A stretch of 64,000 bases of DNA from Verrucomicrobiota bacterium (GCA_030830965.1 JAURLX010000010.1:62001-126000), one strand, 5' to 3'; counted from the first letter of the stretch, positions 26,161 to 35,814 are shown. A program made the numbers and translations. Notes: generated by a model from the sequence alone, not told the origin.

Positions 26161-29100
26161 TCACCTGGCGGGCGGGACGAGGTCGGCCTGCATGAGCATC
26201 GGTCGGCCCGCCTCACCGCGCAAGCCCTTCACCTGCTCCGGCTTCACCGCCGGAGCGGAATTGCCGAAGCTGTTGCGGACATAGGTCAGCACGGCGGCGA
26301 TCTGCTCGTCGGTCTGATGCGCCTGCGCCGGCATCGGGACGGGCAGGACGTAATTCTTGCCGGACACCTGGAGGGGACCGGTCAGCCCACGGAGCTGGAT
26401 GCGGATGAGGTTCTCGACGGGGCCGTTGACCCAGTCGGATTTCGCCAAGGGCGGCGCGATGACGGTGCCTTCGCCATTGGGACCATGGCAGGCCATGCAG
26501 GTGGCGAACTGCTGCCTGCCCAGCGCCATCACGGCGGGGTCGACACCGGCGACGGCCGCGGCGGCCACGGGCTTGATGGTCGCGATGTCGAGCGGCTTGG
26601 GCTCGACGGGCTTGGCCTTCTTGGGGGCCTTGTCGAGGGTCGCGAGCCAGGCGACGATGTCACGGACTTCGTTCAAGGCGAGGGCGTCCATCGCCGGCAT
26701 GCCGGAGACGGGCGCGCTCATGGCCTTGATATCCTTGCGATTCACGCGCCAGCGATTGCCCGCGACGTCGACGTCGACGTGCTCCTTCTCCTCCTTGATG
26801 AGGGTGCCGACCAAGGCGCCGCCGTTGGCGAGGTCGAGGGTGACGGTGCCGTAACCGGAGACGACGACGGCGCCGGCGTTGACGACAGACTCCAGGAGGT
26901 AGCGGCGGTCACCGCGCTTGGCCACGCCAGTCAGGTTCGGACCGGCTTCGCCGCCGGCGGCATGAGCGTCGTCGGAGGCGCGGTGACAGCGCAGGCACTG
27001 CCCGGCCGGCAGGGCGGTGAAGAGCGCGAAGCCGTTGACGGGGTCGCCGCCTTCCAGCGCGGGCAGCCATCGGGCAAGCTTGTCGACGCCGCCGGCGATG
27101 GCCTTCTGCGTGGCGGCGAGGGCCTCCTTGACGGGGGCTTCGGGACGCTGCGCGGCGGCCTCGAGGAGTTCGATCGCGGCCGGCGAGACGCCCTTGGACT
27201 GCTCGAGCGCCTTGAGGTTTTCGATGAAGAGCGTGTCGACGCCGGGAGCGTTCAGCTTGGCGAGGGCCTTCCAGGCGCCCTGACGACGGGCGGCGGAACC
27301 GCCCTTGGCCGACTGGGAGAGCTCGACGAGACCCTGGGAGGGATTCAGATGGGCCAGCGCGCCGAGGGCGACCATGGCGACTTCGTCCTGCTTGTCCTTG
27401 GCGTACTTGCCGGCGACTTCGGCGAGGTCGGCCGGCTTGCGCCCGAGCCACAGCTCAAGGGCCTTGGCGCGGGCCGAACCGGTGAGCTTGGCGTTGCCGA
27501 CCAGGCCGGCGAGGAGTTCGTCGGAGAGCGAGGCGACCTCGAGCTTATAACGCTCCACGAGTTCGAGGGAGGCGCGGAGGATGTCCGAATCGCCCTTCAG
27601 CAGCACCGGGAGCGCGGCGCTCAGGCTGGCCCGGAGCTCCTTGGCATCGCGGGGCGGCAGCGGGGCCCAATGACCGGTCGACTGGTCGACAGGATACGGA
27701 TCGGTCCAGAGGGTCAGGAGACGCAGCGCCTCGGCGCGGGCCTCGGCAGGAAGCTTCTCGTCGGCGGCGATGGCCACCACGCGGGCGGCGTTCGCTTCGC
27801 CGCCGAGACGGAAGGCGCTGTGCGTCAGGCGACGAAGCATGAAGACCGTCCATTCGCGGGCGCCGAGGTCGTCGATGAGGGCGGCGACGGCCGGACGACC
27901 GGCCTCGAGCGCGAGGTCATGCACGGCGCGGATGGCCTCGTCGGCGACGAGCGTCGACTTATCCTTCACGAAGCGGACGACGGAGGCGTCCAGGCGACGA
28001 CGAAGCGCGATGACCGCGGCGAGACGCACGGAGGCGCTGCCGTCCTTGGCCACGGCGTCGAACGAGGCGGCATCCTTGCAGAGGTGGTCGATGGCGAAGG
28101 AGCCGGCGTGGCGGAGCACGGGATCGGCGTCGGCGTTCTCCCTGAGCATCGCGAGCACCTCCGGCAGATTCTTGTCGGCGCCGAGGCGGGCCGCGGCGAT
28201 GGCGGCGAAGGCGCGCACGCGGGGCGAGGGATCAAGGATCAGCTTGGCGAGGGGGAGGTCGTTGCCCTTCAGCGGGGCTTCTTCCAGTGCGCGGACGGCC
28301 TGGGCGCGGACTTCGGCGTCGGCATGGGCGAGCAGGGGGACGAGTCGACGGGCGGCCGCAGCGCGGTCAGCGAGGGGTGCGACCGGCGTCGCGCCGGTCC
28401 AGGCGGCGCCTGGGGCGATGGCGGCGCCGCGGCGGGCGAGGATGCCGAGACCCCAGATGCCGTGGACCCGTTCCAGCGGGTGCACGGACTTCGTGGCGGC
28501 CTCGAAGCGGTCGGCGGCATCCGGACGGCGGGTGAGTTCGAGCTGGGCGCGCAGGCGGACGCGCTGATCGGCGTGTCCAAGCAGCGCGGCGAGGTCGGCC
28601 GAGGAGGCCTTGGAGATGCCGCCGTTGATGAGCGCGGCGACCGGGGCGACGGCGTCGGGCTTCATCATGTTGCCGGCCTCGAGGGTCACGAGACGGCCGG
28701 CCTCATGGGATTCCCATCCGGTGATGAAGTCGGAGACCACCAGGCGGCCCTTCCAGTCGTACTCGACGTCGGTCGCGGCCACGCCCCAGAGCAGCTGATG
28801 CGATTCGGTCATCTTCATGCCGGCGCCAGCGGGCTCCATCTTGAAGGACCAGATGCCGGAAGCGCCCGCGGAACCGCGGTAATCGCAGATGTGGAAGTGC
28901 CGGGCTTCCGACTCAAGGAAACCGGCGCCGGGATGGTAGGTCAGGCCGGAAGGCCCGGAGCTGATGTAGGCGGCGGGCGGAATGATGAAGGCGGGCTGGA
29001 CCGGGTTCTGCAGCTCCCAGACCTTCTCGGTCATCCAGCGGGAGAGCGGGCGCTGCTCGAGGCCGATCGAGCGGTGGAAGGTGTGCATGGCCTGGTGCTC

Positions 29101-30489
29101 CATCTCCCAGCCGGAGTCGGCGCCCTCGACGACGTAGACGACGCGGGCTGCGTCGCCCTGGTCGGAGTTGTTGTCGACGGAGAACGCGTTGCCGAAGTCG
29201 TCGAAGGCGATCTCCTTCGGGTTGCGCAGGCCGAAGTGGAAGACTTCGAAGTTCGTTCCGTCGGGTTCGAAACGGAAGACCGCCCCGCGGTTACGGGAGT
29301 CGTACTTCTTCCCCTCCTTGGTCGTGAGGTTGAAGCCGCGGTCGCCGATCGTCCCCCAGACGCGGCCGTCGGGACCGATGGCGAAGCCGTTCATGTCGTG
29401 GCCGGAAAGCGAGATGCGCACGCCGAAGCCGTCCTCGATGACCTTGCGCTGCTTCTCGACGCCGTCCTGCTTGGCGTCCTGCAGCATCCAGAGCTTCGGG
29501 ATGCAGGCGAAGTAGACCGTGTCGTCCCAGGCCATCACGCCCGCGCCGGTGCCGTCGAGGACGTCGTTGAAGCCGCCGGCGAAGATCCTGTTGGTCGTGA
29601 AGGTGCCGTCGGCCTGCTCGCCTCCGACGTGGCGGATGAGCTCGGACTTGGCGGTCATCCATTCGTGCGAGCGCTTGGCCTCCCACTTCTTGTGCAGGGC
29701 AAGCCGATCGGCGGTGGTGGCCGCGGCGAGGTCGTCATGGTACCAGTAGAGATGGTTGCGGTCGTCTTCGACGCCGAAACGGAAGCGATGCGTCTCGGCG
29801 ACGTAGACGGACCCGTCGTTGGCGAAGCCGATCGCGGTGGGCGAGGTCACGCCGGTGACCTTGCGGTCGGCGGAGACCTTGAAGGTGGCGCCGGGGACGA
29901 GCGCGGCGCTGCCTTCGCCGGGCACGCGGACGAGGTTGGAATCGGCCTTGGGCTTGGGCCGGCCGCCCTTGGCGAAGTTCGGCTTGGCGTCGGACGAGAA
30001 GACGAAGTGGTCGGCGGCGATGATGCCCCAGGCGCCGACGTGCGTGTCGACGATCCGGATGACGGCCTTCTGGCCCTTGAACTCGGAGATGTCCCAGACG
30101 GTCTCCCGCAGGGTGAGGTCGTTGGCGCCCGTGGCCTCGCGCACGACCTTCCCGCCGACCAGCAGCTGGACCGCCGTCTGGCCGGGGTGGTTGCCGCCGG
30201 CGATGAGGAAGCCTAGCTTGGGGTGGAAGAGCTTGATCTCCGGGGAGGTCAAGGTGCCCGTCGAGGCGTCGCCGCGATGCCCCGAGCAGACGAGCGCATT
30301 GCCGCCGTAATTGCGGAACTCGCCGTTGACGCCGTCCAGCTTGCCGGCGACCGGGGCCAGGCCGAAGCCGGTGCCGGTGGTCTGCCAGCTGTCGAATCCG
30401 TCGCCCTCGAAGGCCTCGATGACCTTGGTCTCCGCGCCCAGAGGCAGGGCGAGAAGCACGACGTACAGGATGGGCAGCAGGAGACGCAT
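26161..30489 (-). CDS. PVC-type heme-binding propeller protein with HEAT repeats and two cytochrome c motifs
   Basis: A 1442-residue exported protein. A signal peptide (MRLLLPILYVVLLALPLGA) opens it. An N-terminal beta-sandwich-like region (about 25-150) precedes a beta-propeller dehydrogenase-like region (about 190-620), then a long stretch of HEAT-like helical repeats (about 650-1120), and two c-type heme sites, CLRCH (C1165) and CMACH (C1331). The last is a separate cytochrome c domain with a QSHxTDEQI-like C-terminal helix region. The family is large in Planctomycetes and Verrucomicrobia and is thought to oxidise sugars or related compounds and hand electrons to the heme, but no substrate is established. 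It stands alone and ends 12 bases from the converging upstream gene. Confidence 0.88.
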   Translation of the reverse strand: MRLLLPILYVVLLALPLGAETKVIEAFEGDGFDSWQTTGTGFGLAPVAGKLDGVNGEFRNYGGNALVCSGHRGDASTGTLTSPEIKLFHPKLGFLIAGGNHPGQTAVQLLVGGKVVREATGANDLTLRETVWDISEFKGQKAVIRIVDTHVGAWGIIAADHFVFSSDAKPNFAKGGRPKPKADSNLVRVPGEGSAALVPGATFKVSADRKVTGVTSPTAIGFANDGSVYVAETHRFRFGVEDDRNHLYWYHDDLAAATTADRLALHKKWEAKRSHEWMTAKSELIRHVGGEQADGTFTTNRIFAGGFNDVLDGTGAGVMAWDDTVYFACIPKLWMLQDAKQDGVEKQRKVIEDGFGVRISLSGHDMNGFAIGPDGRVWGTIGDRGFNLTTKEGKKYDSRNRGAVFRFEPDGTNFEVFHFGLRNPKEIAFDDFGNAFSVDNNSDQGDAARVVYVVEGADSGWEMEHQAMHTFHRSIGLEQRPLSRWMTEKVWELQNPVQPAFIIPPAAYISSGPSGLTYHPGAGFLESEARHFHICDYRGSAGASGIWSFKMEPAGAGMKMTESHQLLWGVAATDVEYDWKGRLVVSDFITGWESHEAGRLVTLEAGNMMKPDAVAPVAALINGGISKASSADLAALLGHADQRVRLRAQLELTRRPDAADRFEAATKSVHPLERVHGIWGLGILARRGAAIAPGAAWTGATPVAPLADRAAAARRLVPLLAHADAEVRAQAVRALEEAPLKGNDLPLAKLILDPSPRVRAFAAIAAARLGADKNLPEVLAMLRENADADPVLRHAGSFAIDHLCKDAASFDAVAKDGSASVRLAAVIALRRRLDASVVRFVKDKSTLVADEAIRAVHDLALEAGRPAVAALIDDLGAREWTVFMLRRLTHSAFRLGGEANAARVVAIAADEKLPAEARAEALRLLTLWTDPYPVDQSTGHWAPLPPRDAKELRASLSAALPVLLKGDSDILRASLELVERYKLEVASLSDELLAGLVGNAKLTGSARAKALELWLGRKPADLAEVAGKYAKDKQDEVAMVALGALAHLNPSQGLVELSQSAKGGSAARRQGAWKALAKLNAPGVDTLFIENLKALEQSKGVSPAAIELLEAAAQRPEAPVKEALAATQKAIAGGVDKLARWLPALEGGDPVNGFALFTALPAGQCLRCHRASDDAHAAGGEAGPNLTGVAKRGDRRYLLESVVNAGAVVVSGYGTVTLDLANGGALVGTLIKEEKEHVDVDVAGNRWRVNRKDIKAMSAPVSGMPAMDALALNEVRDIVAWLATLDKAPKKAKPVEPKPLDIATIKPVAAAAVAGVDPAVMALGRQQFATCMACHGPNGEGTVIAPPLAKSDWVNGPVENLIRIQLRGLTGPLQVSGKNYVLPVPMPAQAHQTDEQIAAVLTYVRNSFGNSAPAVKPEQVKGLRGEAGRPMLMQADLVPPAR

Positions 30490-30554
30490 GGAGAAAAGGT
30501 GTGTCCCCAGAGCGAAAGGATAGTTCCGTCGAGGTCGAGAGCGGGCTGACGGAA

Positions 30555-31535
30555 TCAGGCCGGACGGACCCCGTGCAGGACCTGGAACTTGAAACCGTAG
30601 TGGGCCGGATGGGTCAGGGTCCGGAGGGCACCGAGCGCCTCCGGACCGCCCATGGCTGCCAGACGCTCCATGGCCCGGCCGGCCTTCAGGACGAAAAAAG
30701 CCTCCTGCCGGTCGACCTTCACTTCCGAGAACCCAGCCGTCCGCATCACCGGTTCCAGCCGATCCCAGAGGACGTGCGACGTGAGGTCCTGCGATCCCAG
30801 TCCCTCAAGGATCTCTCCCGACATGCGGTGGCGCCGGTAGGCGCGCGCGGTGCCGGCGGGGGAGGATTCAAGGCACTGCGCCACGGTCCGTCCATAATCC
30901 AGGAAGATCGCGGCTCCGCGCCAGCCGCCGGCGAGCAGGGAACGGAGCAGCCCTTCCGCCTCGAGCGGGGCGTCCAGCAGCCATCCTTCCTCCGCCGCAG
31001 GGAGGGATGCGATGAAGTCGGCCGAGGCGGGGCCGGAGGGCGCGGCGAGAGGGACGACGGAGAGCGCCGCCCCGTCGGTGCGCACGCCGAGCTCGACCCA
31101 GCGGCCGCCGGTGCGGAGGTAGCGATGGAATGGCTGCGCATCGAGCAGCTCGTTGGCCACCAGCACGGCGCGGGCGGGCATCGTGACGGGTTCGCCCAGA
31201 CGGAAGGTGAGGTGCGCAGCGAAGCGCGAAGCGACGGAGGCGAAATGGGCCTGGCCCGGCTCGGCGCCCACCTCGACCAGCGCATGCCCGGACAGGTCGC
31301 CCACCAGCGACTCGGCCGCCGCGGCGACCAGTTCGCCGAACACCGGGCCGACCTCGGCGGCCGTAGTGAAGTCCGAGTCGGCCCGACGCCCCACCCGCCG
31401 GCGCGCGTCGGCGTAATAGCCGAGACTGGGGGCGTAGAGGGCGGCGCGTACCAGCTCGGAGAAAGGGACGACGCCGTCGCGGGACCCGCGCCTGAGCAGG
31501 TCGACGATGGCGGCGTGCCTCCCTGCGTCGTCCAT
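30555..31535 (-). CDS. SAM-dependent methyltransferase, MidA/DUF185-like
   Basis: A 326-residue protein starting at ATG 31535 (MDDAGRHAAIVDLLRR). It has the DUF185 landmarks PFSELVRAALYAPSLGYYA near the N-terminus, FTTAAEVGPVFGELVA, the SAM-binding ALVEVGAEPGQAHF, and a central LVANELLDAQPFHR. In mitochondria the relative NDUFAF7/MidA methylates a complex I subunit; bacterial targets are not established. The open frame continues far upstream across the tsaD gene; that part is not real. It is divergent from tsaD, with 82 bases between starts. Confidence 0.82.
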   Translation of the reverse strand: MDDAGRHAAIVDLLRRGSRDGVVPFSELVRAALYAPSLGYYADARRRVGRRADSDFTTAAEVGPVFGELVAAAAESLVGDLSGHALVEVGAEPGQAHFASVASRFAAHLTFRLGEPVTMPARAVLVANELLDAQPFHRYLRTGGRWVELGVRTDGAALSVVPLAAPSGPASADFIASLPAAEEGWLLDAPLEAEGLLRSLLAGGWRGAAIFLDYGRTVAQCLESSPAGTARAYRRHRMSGEILEGLGSQDLTSHVLWDRLEPVMRTAGFSEVKVDRQEAFFVLKAGRAMERLAAMGGPEALGALRTLTHPAHYGFKFQVLHGVRPA

Positions 31536-31617
31536 GGGCCACAGCGTGGGGGCGCCGGACCCAGCCGCCAGACGAAAGAGGGGTTGAGCGCAGGGCCGTT
31601 TCGGACTCACTGGGCAC

Positions 31618-32640
31618 GTGATCCTCGCCGTCGAAAGCTCCTGCGACGAATCCGCGCTGGCGACCTTCGATCCGGCGCGCGGGATCGTGCGCGAGACGGT
31701 GAGCTCGCAGGCGGCGGCCCACGAGAAGCACGGGGGCGTCGTGCCCGACCTGGCCAGCAGGATGCATCTGTCGGCCCTTCCCGTCCTGCTCCGGGAGTTC
31801 AAGGACCAGCTGCCCGACGTCTCACGGATCGCGGTCACGCGCGGGCCGGGCCTGCTGCCCTGCCTGTCGCTCGGCCTCGCCTTCGCGCGGGCGCTCTCCC
31901 TGTCGACCGGTCGCCCGCTCACCGGAGTCAACCATCTGCGGGCCCACGTCCATTCGCCGTTCATGGTCCTGCATGCGTCCGCGCCGGCGGCCTTCGCCGC
32001 CGCCCGCGCCGCGCTGCTCCCGCACCTCGCCCTCGTGGCATCCGGAGGCAACAGCCTGCTCGTGGAGCTGGGCGATGACCTGAGCATGCGGGTCGTGGCG
32101 CGCACGGTGGACGACGCCGCCGGCGAGGCCTTCGACAAAGGGGCCAAGCTGCTCGGCCTGCCCTACCCCGGCGGCGCCCTGATCGAGCGGCTCGCCGCGG
32201 AAGGCGACCCCGCCCGTCATCGTTTTCCCAGGGGCATCCCCGGGAAGGCCGACCTGCGCATGAGCTTCTCCGGCCTGAAGACCGCCCTGCGCTACCAGCT
32301 GGAGAAACTTTCCGACGAAGAGCTGCGGCGCGAACTGCCTCACATCTGCGCCGGCTATCAGCTCGCGATCGTCGAGCAGCTCGCGGCCAAGACCGCGGCC
32401 GCGCTCGGCACGGGCCGCCATCGGTCGGTCGGGCTTTCCGGCGGGGTAGCCAACAACGCGGCCGTCCGCCGCGCGATGGAACAGACCGCCCGCGCGCGAG
32501 GCGTCCCGCTCCTGGCCGCCGAACCGCGGCACTGCGGAGACAACGCGGCCATGATCGCCTTCGCGGCCTGGGCGGACGTAGGACTGCCGGAGGCGGAGGC
32601 GGTGACGCCGGAGGCCCAGCTGGCGGTCGGGTCCGTCTAG
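31618..32640 (+). CDS. tsaD: tRNA N6-threonylcarbamoyladenosine transferase TsaD
   Basis: Transfers the threonylcarbamoyl group to A37 of ANN-decoding tRNAs. The 340-residue protein starts at GTG 31618. Family features: AVESSCDES, VPDLASRMH, the metal-binding NHLRAHVHSP, DDAAGEAFDKGAKLLGLPYPGG, GGVANNAAVR and HCGDNAAMIA. In the first metal/ATP region the usual SGGHT is SGGNS here; NT variants are common, so this is probably tolerated. It converges with the next gene, sharing four bases at their 3' ends. Its partners TsaB, TsaC and TsaE are not in the window. Confidence 0.95.
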   Translation: MILAVESSCDESALATFDPARGIVRETVSSQAAAHEKHGGVVPDLASRMHLSALPVLLREFKDQLPDVSRIAVTRGPGLLPCLSLGLAFARALSLSTGRPLTGVNHLRAHVHSPFMVLHASAPAAFAAARAALLPHLALVASGGNSLLVELGDDLSMRVVARTVDDAAGEAFDKGAKLLGLPYPGGALIERLAAEGDPARHRFPRGIPGKADLRMSFSGLKTALRYQLEKLSDEELRRELPHICAGYQLAIVEQLAAKTAAALGTGRHRSVGLSGGVANNAAVRRAMEQTARARGVPLLAAEPRHCGDNAAMIAFAAWADVGLPEAEAVTPEAQLAVGSV

Positions 32641-33188
32641 GCGTGGCGTTTCACCAGGTCGGTGAACTCCCGGAAGGCGGGATGCTCCGCGCCGGCCAGC
32701 ATGGAATAGAACACCGTCTCCACCGGTAGCACCGCCGCGCCGGCGGCGCGCAGGGCATCGAAGCAGGCCGCCTGATCGCCGGGCCGGCGGGCCGTGACGG
32801 CGTCCGCGAGCACCGTCACGCCCAGCCCATGCCTGAGCCCGTCCAACGCCGACTGATGCACGCAGACAGGGCCCTCCAGACCGGCGATGATCAGGTGCTC
32901 CGCCCCGGACTGCTGCAGACGTTCGGGCAAACCGGAGGCGCCGAAGGCCGAGAAGGCCGTCTTTGCAAAGACGGCGGCCCCCTCGCCGGCTTCGAGCAGC
33001 AGGTCCGGATGGGTGCCCCCTAACTTGGCGGGGGCCTGCTCCGTGAAAAGCACGGGCAGGCCGAGGAGCCGCGCAGCCGACACCGCCAGGCGGCAGCGCG
33101 CCAAGAACGGTCCGGAGTCGGTCATCGCCCGCATGAACACGGGCTGGACGTCGACGACCGCGAGGACGATTCCTTCAGGAGAGGCCAT
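32637..33188 (-). CDS. Cysteine hydrolase of the isochorismatase family
   Basis: A 183-residue cytoplasmic hydrolase. The catalytic triad of the family is visible: Asp in LAVVDVQPVF (near residue 13), Lys in FAKTAFSAF, and Cys in LEGPVCVHQSA. Members hydrolyse amides such as nicotinamide, carbamoyl compounds or, less often, isochorismate, so the substrate cannot be named. Its stop overlaps the tsaD stop region by four bases on the other strand. No neighbour suggests a pathway. Confidence 0.85.
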   Translation of the reverse strand: MASPEGIVLAVVDVQPVFMRAMTDSGPFLARCRLAVSAARLLGLPVLFTEQAPAKLGGTHPDLLLEAGEGAAVFAKTAFSAFGASGLPERLQQSGAEHLIIAGLEGPVCVHQSALDGLRHGLGVTVLADAVTARRPGDQAACFDALRAAGAAVLPVETVFYSMLAGAEHPAFREFTDLVKRHA

Positions 33189-33275
33189 GGTCGCAGATTG
33201 ATGCCGGCCGGGGCGCCGTCAGCCGCAAAGGGAAAGGGGTTGCTCCGGGCGGCGACGAAGTGCCATCTTGGAGGC

Positions 33276-33767
33276 ATGGAATGGCAGGTACGACCCATCG
33301 CCCGACAGTGCGCCGCCAGCGGCAAGGAGCTACGCCCCGGCGACATGGTGACGTGCGTGGTGCACAAGCCCCTCGGCGGCATGATCGAGCGGGCCGACGT
33401 ACTCATGGAGCACGCGGCCGCTTATCAGCCCCCCGGACTGCTGCTGGGCAGATGGACGCGCGAGGTCAAGGAACGCGGCGAGGAGGAGCAGGCCCAGCGC
33501 GCCCAGCTCCTCGCCTCCCGTGAGGAGCTTTTCCTCTCCCTCTACGAGGAGGAGGCCGACCCCACCGGCGACCGCGCCGTGCTGAAGCACATCCTCGCGA
33601 TGCTGCTCGAACGCCGGCGGGTGCTCCGTCCGGCCGGACCAGCGGAAAACGGCTCGCTGCCCTACCTCCACGCCGCCACGAAGCAGCTCTACCAGGTGCC
33701 CGCCATCGACCTGCAGCCCGACCACATCCGCCAGGTGGGGGCGAGCCTGGACATGCTGGCCGGCTGA
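33276..33767 (+). CDS. Conserved hypothetical protein with a CAxSG N-terminal segment
   Basis: A 163-residue cytoplasmic protein without recognised domain, starting at ATG 33276 (MEWQVRPIARQCAASGKEL). The pattern CAASGKELRPGDMVTCVV followed by LLGRWTREV and a helical ILAMLLERRRVLR resembles an uncharacterised protein group I recall from Planctomycetes and relatives; I cannot check this by search. A lipoprotein and an M23 peptidase follow with spacings of four bases and a four-base overlap, so the three form an operon. Function unknown. Confidence 0.65.
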   Translation: MEWQVRPIARQCAASGKELRPGDMVTCVVHKPLGGMIERADVLMEHAAAYQPPGLLLGRWTREVKERGEEEQAQRAQLLASREELFLSLYEEEADPTGDRAVLKHILAMLLERRRVLRPAGPAENGSLPYLHAATKQLYQVPAIDLQPDHIRQVGASLDMLAG

Positions 33768-33771
33768 CCCG

Positions 33772-34278
33772 ATGCGCCTCCCTCTCCCTCTTGTCGCGAT
33801 CCTGGCCACGGCGATGCTGGCCGGTTGCAAGTCCTCACCTCCCACGGAGCTCGCCTCGGTCTTCATCGACAACGGGCCTTCCGCGGCCCCGGACAACGTC
33901 CAGCCGGTCCGGCTGCCCGTCAGCGAGATTCCGCTCTTCGTCTCGCCCCGCGCGGTGGTCATGGCCGAGCGCATCTCTGCCGTCTCGGTCGTGACGGCGG
34001 GCGAAGCCGACCTGCGCCAGGAATACGTGATGCTGGTGCTCGACGCCGCGAGCACGCAGGACATCGCCCTGCTCACCCGCGACGCCATCGGCCGCAGCTT
34101 CGTGCTCGTGGTCGGGACCGAGGCGCTGGGAATCATGCGGATCGACCGTCCCATCGGCGACGGACGCCTCTTCTTCCACGTCGAGCAGAAGGGGATGTCC
34201 AACTCCCAGGCCGCCTTCTCCGTGGCGGGCAAGATCGGCAGGATGATCGAGGCCGTCGAGAAGGCCCGGAAGAAGTGA
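33772..34278 (+). CDS. Predicted lipoprotein
   Basis: A 168-residue protein with a lipoprotein signal: MRLPLPLVAILATAMLAGC, lipobox LAGC with Cys19 as the acylated residue. The rest has no recognised domain; it is a mixed alpha/beta SecD-like or chaperone-like fold of unknown kind, with the segment TQDIALLTRDAIGRSFVLVV followed by a hydrophobic hairpin. That stretch faintly resembles the SecDF/YscJ-type P1 domain but this is not reliable. It sits four bases after the previous gene and overlaps the next by four. A role with the adjacent M23 peptidase in the cell envelope is inferred. Confidence 0.7.
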   Translation: MRLPLPLVAILATAMLAGCKSSPPTELASVFIDNGPSAAPDNVQPVRLPVSEIPLFVSPRAVVMAERISAVSVVTAGEADLRQEYVMLVLDAASTQDIALLTRDAIGRSFVLVVGTEALGIMRIDRPIGDGRLFFHVEQKGMSNSQAAFSVAGKIGRMIEAVEKARKK

Positions 34279-35267
34279 GCCCGGCGCGTCTGGCCGCCGT
34301 GCTGGCGACGGCGCTGGCCTGCCTCGAGGCGGGGGCGGCGGAGTTCACCTGGCCGACGTCGATGACCCCGGCCATGACGCGCGCGCCGGAGGACTTCGCC
34401 CAGCCGACCGTCTCGTCCCGGATCGAGTCTGCCCTCTTCGGCATGACCCGTGAAAACGGCCGACGCTTCCACGAGGGCGTCGACATCAGGCCGTCCTACC
34501 GGGACCGGATGGGCGAGCCGACCGACGCCGTGCTCGCGGCGGCCGACGGGGAGGTCATGCACCTCAACCCCTGGACGAACGGCCCCTACGGCATCTACGC
34601 CGTCCTCTGGCACGCCGACGCCAAGGTGCCTCACTACACGCTTTATGCGCATCTGGCGCGCATCTCCCCGGCGCTGAAGGTGGGCGCCAGGGTCGGCCGC
34701 GGTACGACGCTGGGCACGATGGGACGCACCGCGGATCGCTCGGACCCCATCCCCCAGTCCCGCGCCCACCTGCACTTCGAGGTCGGCCTCCTCCTTTCCG
34801 GGACGTTCGGCCGATGGCATGACGCCCAGCCGGAGAACCGAGGCGCCCGCAACCTTCATGGCGTCTGGAACGGCCAAAACCTCATCGGCATCGACCCGCT
34901 TCCGCTGCTGCGCGCAGGCAAGGTCGACCTGCAGGAGGAGATCCGGCGCATGCCCGCCGCAGTAGCCTGCGTGCTGCGCGCCGCGAAGACACCCGACTTC
35001 GTGCTCCGGCATCCGGGTCTCGTCGAGGGAGACACGGCCGCAGCCGCCGGCTGGAGGATCGAGTTCACCTGGCAGGGCCTGCCCAGGCGCTGGGTGGCGC
35101 TCCCCAAGGACAGCCCGGAACTGCCCGCCAGGGACTGGCGCCTGGTCGCCACGAATCGCTCGCTGCACGACCAGCTGCTGAGGCGCAAGATGCTTGCGGG
35201 CGACGGCACGAAGCCGGGCGAGACGCTCAGCCGGCAGATGGGGATCCTGGCGGACTCCGCGCGCTGA
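34275..35267 (+). CDS. Exported M23 family metallopeptidase
   Basis: A 330-residue predicted peptidoglycan endopeptidase or LytM-like factor. It starts at GTG 34275, overlapping the lipoprotein stop (GTGA), and has a signal peptide ending around EAGAAEF. The M23 zinc site is complete: HEGVDIRP (H and D), YAHLARI (H), and HLHFEVG (H-x-H). The C-terminal 110 residues after the peptidase domain (from LIGIDPLPLLRAG) form an extra domain that is not recognised. All ligands present suggests an active enzyme rather than a degenerate activator. Confidence 0.85.
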   Translation: MSPARLAAVLATALACLEAGAAEFTWPTSMTPAMTRAPEDFAQPTVSSRIESALFGMTRENGRRFHEGVDIRPSYRDRMGEPTDAVLAAADGEVMHLNPWTNGPYGIYAVLWHADAKVPHYTLYAHLARISPALKVGARVGRGTTLGTMGRTADRSDPIPQSRAHLHFEVGLLLSGTFGRWHDAQPENRGARNLHGVWNGQNLIGIDPLPLLRAGKVDLQEEIRRMPAAVACVLRAAKTPDFVLRHPGLVEGDTAAAAGWRIEFTWQGLPRRWVALPKDSPELPARDWRLVATNRSLHDQLLRRKMLAGDGTKPGETLSRQMGILADSAR

Positions 35268-35268
35268 C

Positions 35269-35814
35269 TCAGTTCAGGCCAGGGTCGTCCGGGGCGCCGG
35301 CTTGGAGCAGCAGTTCGGGGGCGTGCGTCCGCAGGAGCAGCCGCCACATGGCCTCGCCCTCGGCCGCGGCGACCTCGGCGGTGAAGGGGCAGACGACCCA
35401 AGCGTCGAGGCGCAGCTCGTCCTCCAGCTGCCCCGGCGACCAGCCGGAGTATCCGACGTAGGCTCGTATGACGTGCGTCCCGGCCGCGAGCAGCGCCTCG
35501 GCGACCTCGCGCTCAAGTCCGTAGCGGAGGTCGGCGGACGCGCCGGACGACCAGCTCCAGGAGCCGAGCGCGAAACGGTCGGCGGCGACGGGTCCGCCCT
35601 GATGTAGCGCGACGGCCCCCAGCGGCGAGCCCGCGAGCGGCGGGCTCGCGTCGGCAAGCGTGCCCGGCATGGGACGGTTGATGATCACGCCCATCGCGCC
35701 CTCGGAAAGGGAGTGGGAATGGATGAGCACGACGGTCTCCCGGAAATTTTCGTCCCGGAGTGAGGGATGGGAGACCAGCAGCCTGCCGGCCAGGCTGACG
35801 GAGGCGGGGGCCAT
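35269..35814 (-). CDS. YqgE/AlgH family protein
   Basis: A 181-residue protein with the DUF179 signature: AGRLLVSHPSLRDENFRETVVLI near the N-terminus, GAMGVIINRP, GGPV, and YVGYSGWSPGQLEDEL. Function of the family is uncertain (alginate regulation in Pseudomonas was proposed). It is the last of three overlapping genes menA-dCMP deaminase-yqgE: its ATG overlaps the upstream stop (TGATG). It converges with the M23 gene with one base between. Confidence 0.92.
   Translation of the reverse strand: MAPASVSLAGRLLVSHPSLRDENFRETVVLIHSHSLSEGAMGVIINRPMPGTLADASPPLAGSPLGAVALHQGGPVAADRFALGSWSWSSGASADLRYGLEREVAEALLAAGTHVIRAYVGYSGWSPGQLEDELRLDAWVVCPFTAEVAAAEGEAMWRLLLRTHAPELLLQAGAPDDPGLN

Noticed and set aside
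26317..30216. 1299-residue plus-strand open frame opposite the heme propeller gene
   Set aside because: Mirror-frame artefact of GC-rich coding DNA; the minus-strand protein has signal peptide and heme motifs.
31536..32141. Upstream extension of the MidA-like frame across tsaD
   Set aside because: It runs antisense through tsaD; the conserved protein starts at 31535.
31618..32640. SGGNS instead of SGGHT in TsaD as a lost active site
   Set aside because: Asn at this position occurs in other TsaD proteins as far as I recall; all other metal and ATP motifs are intact.
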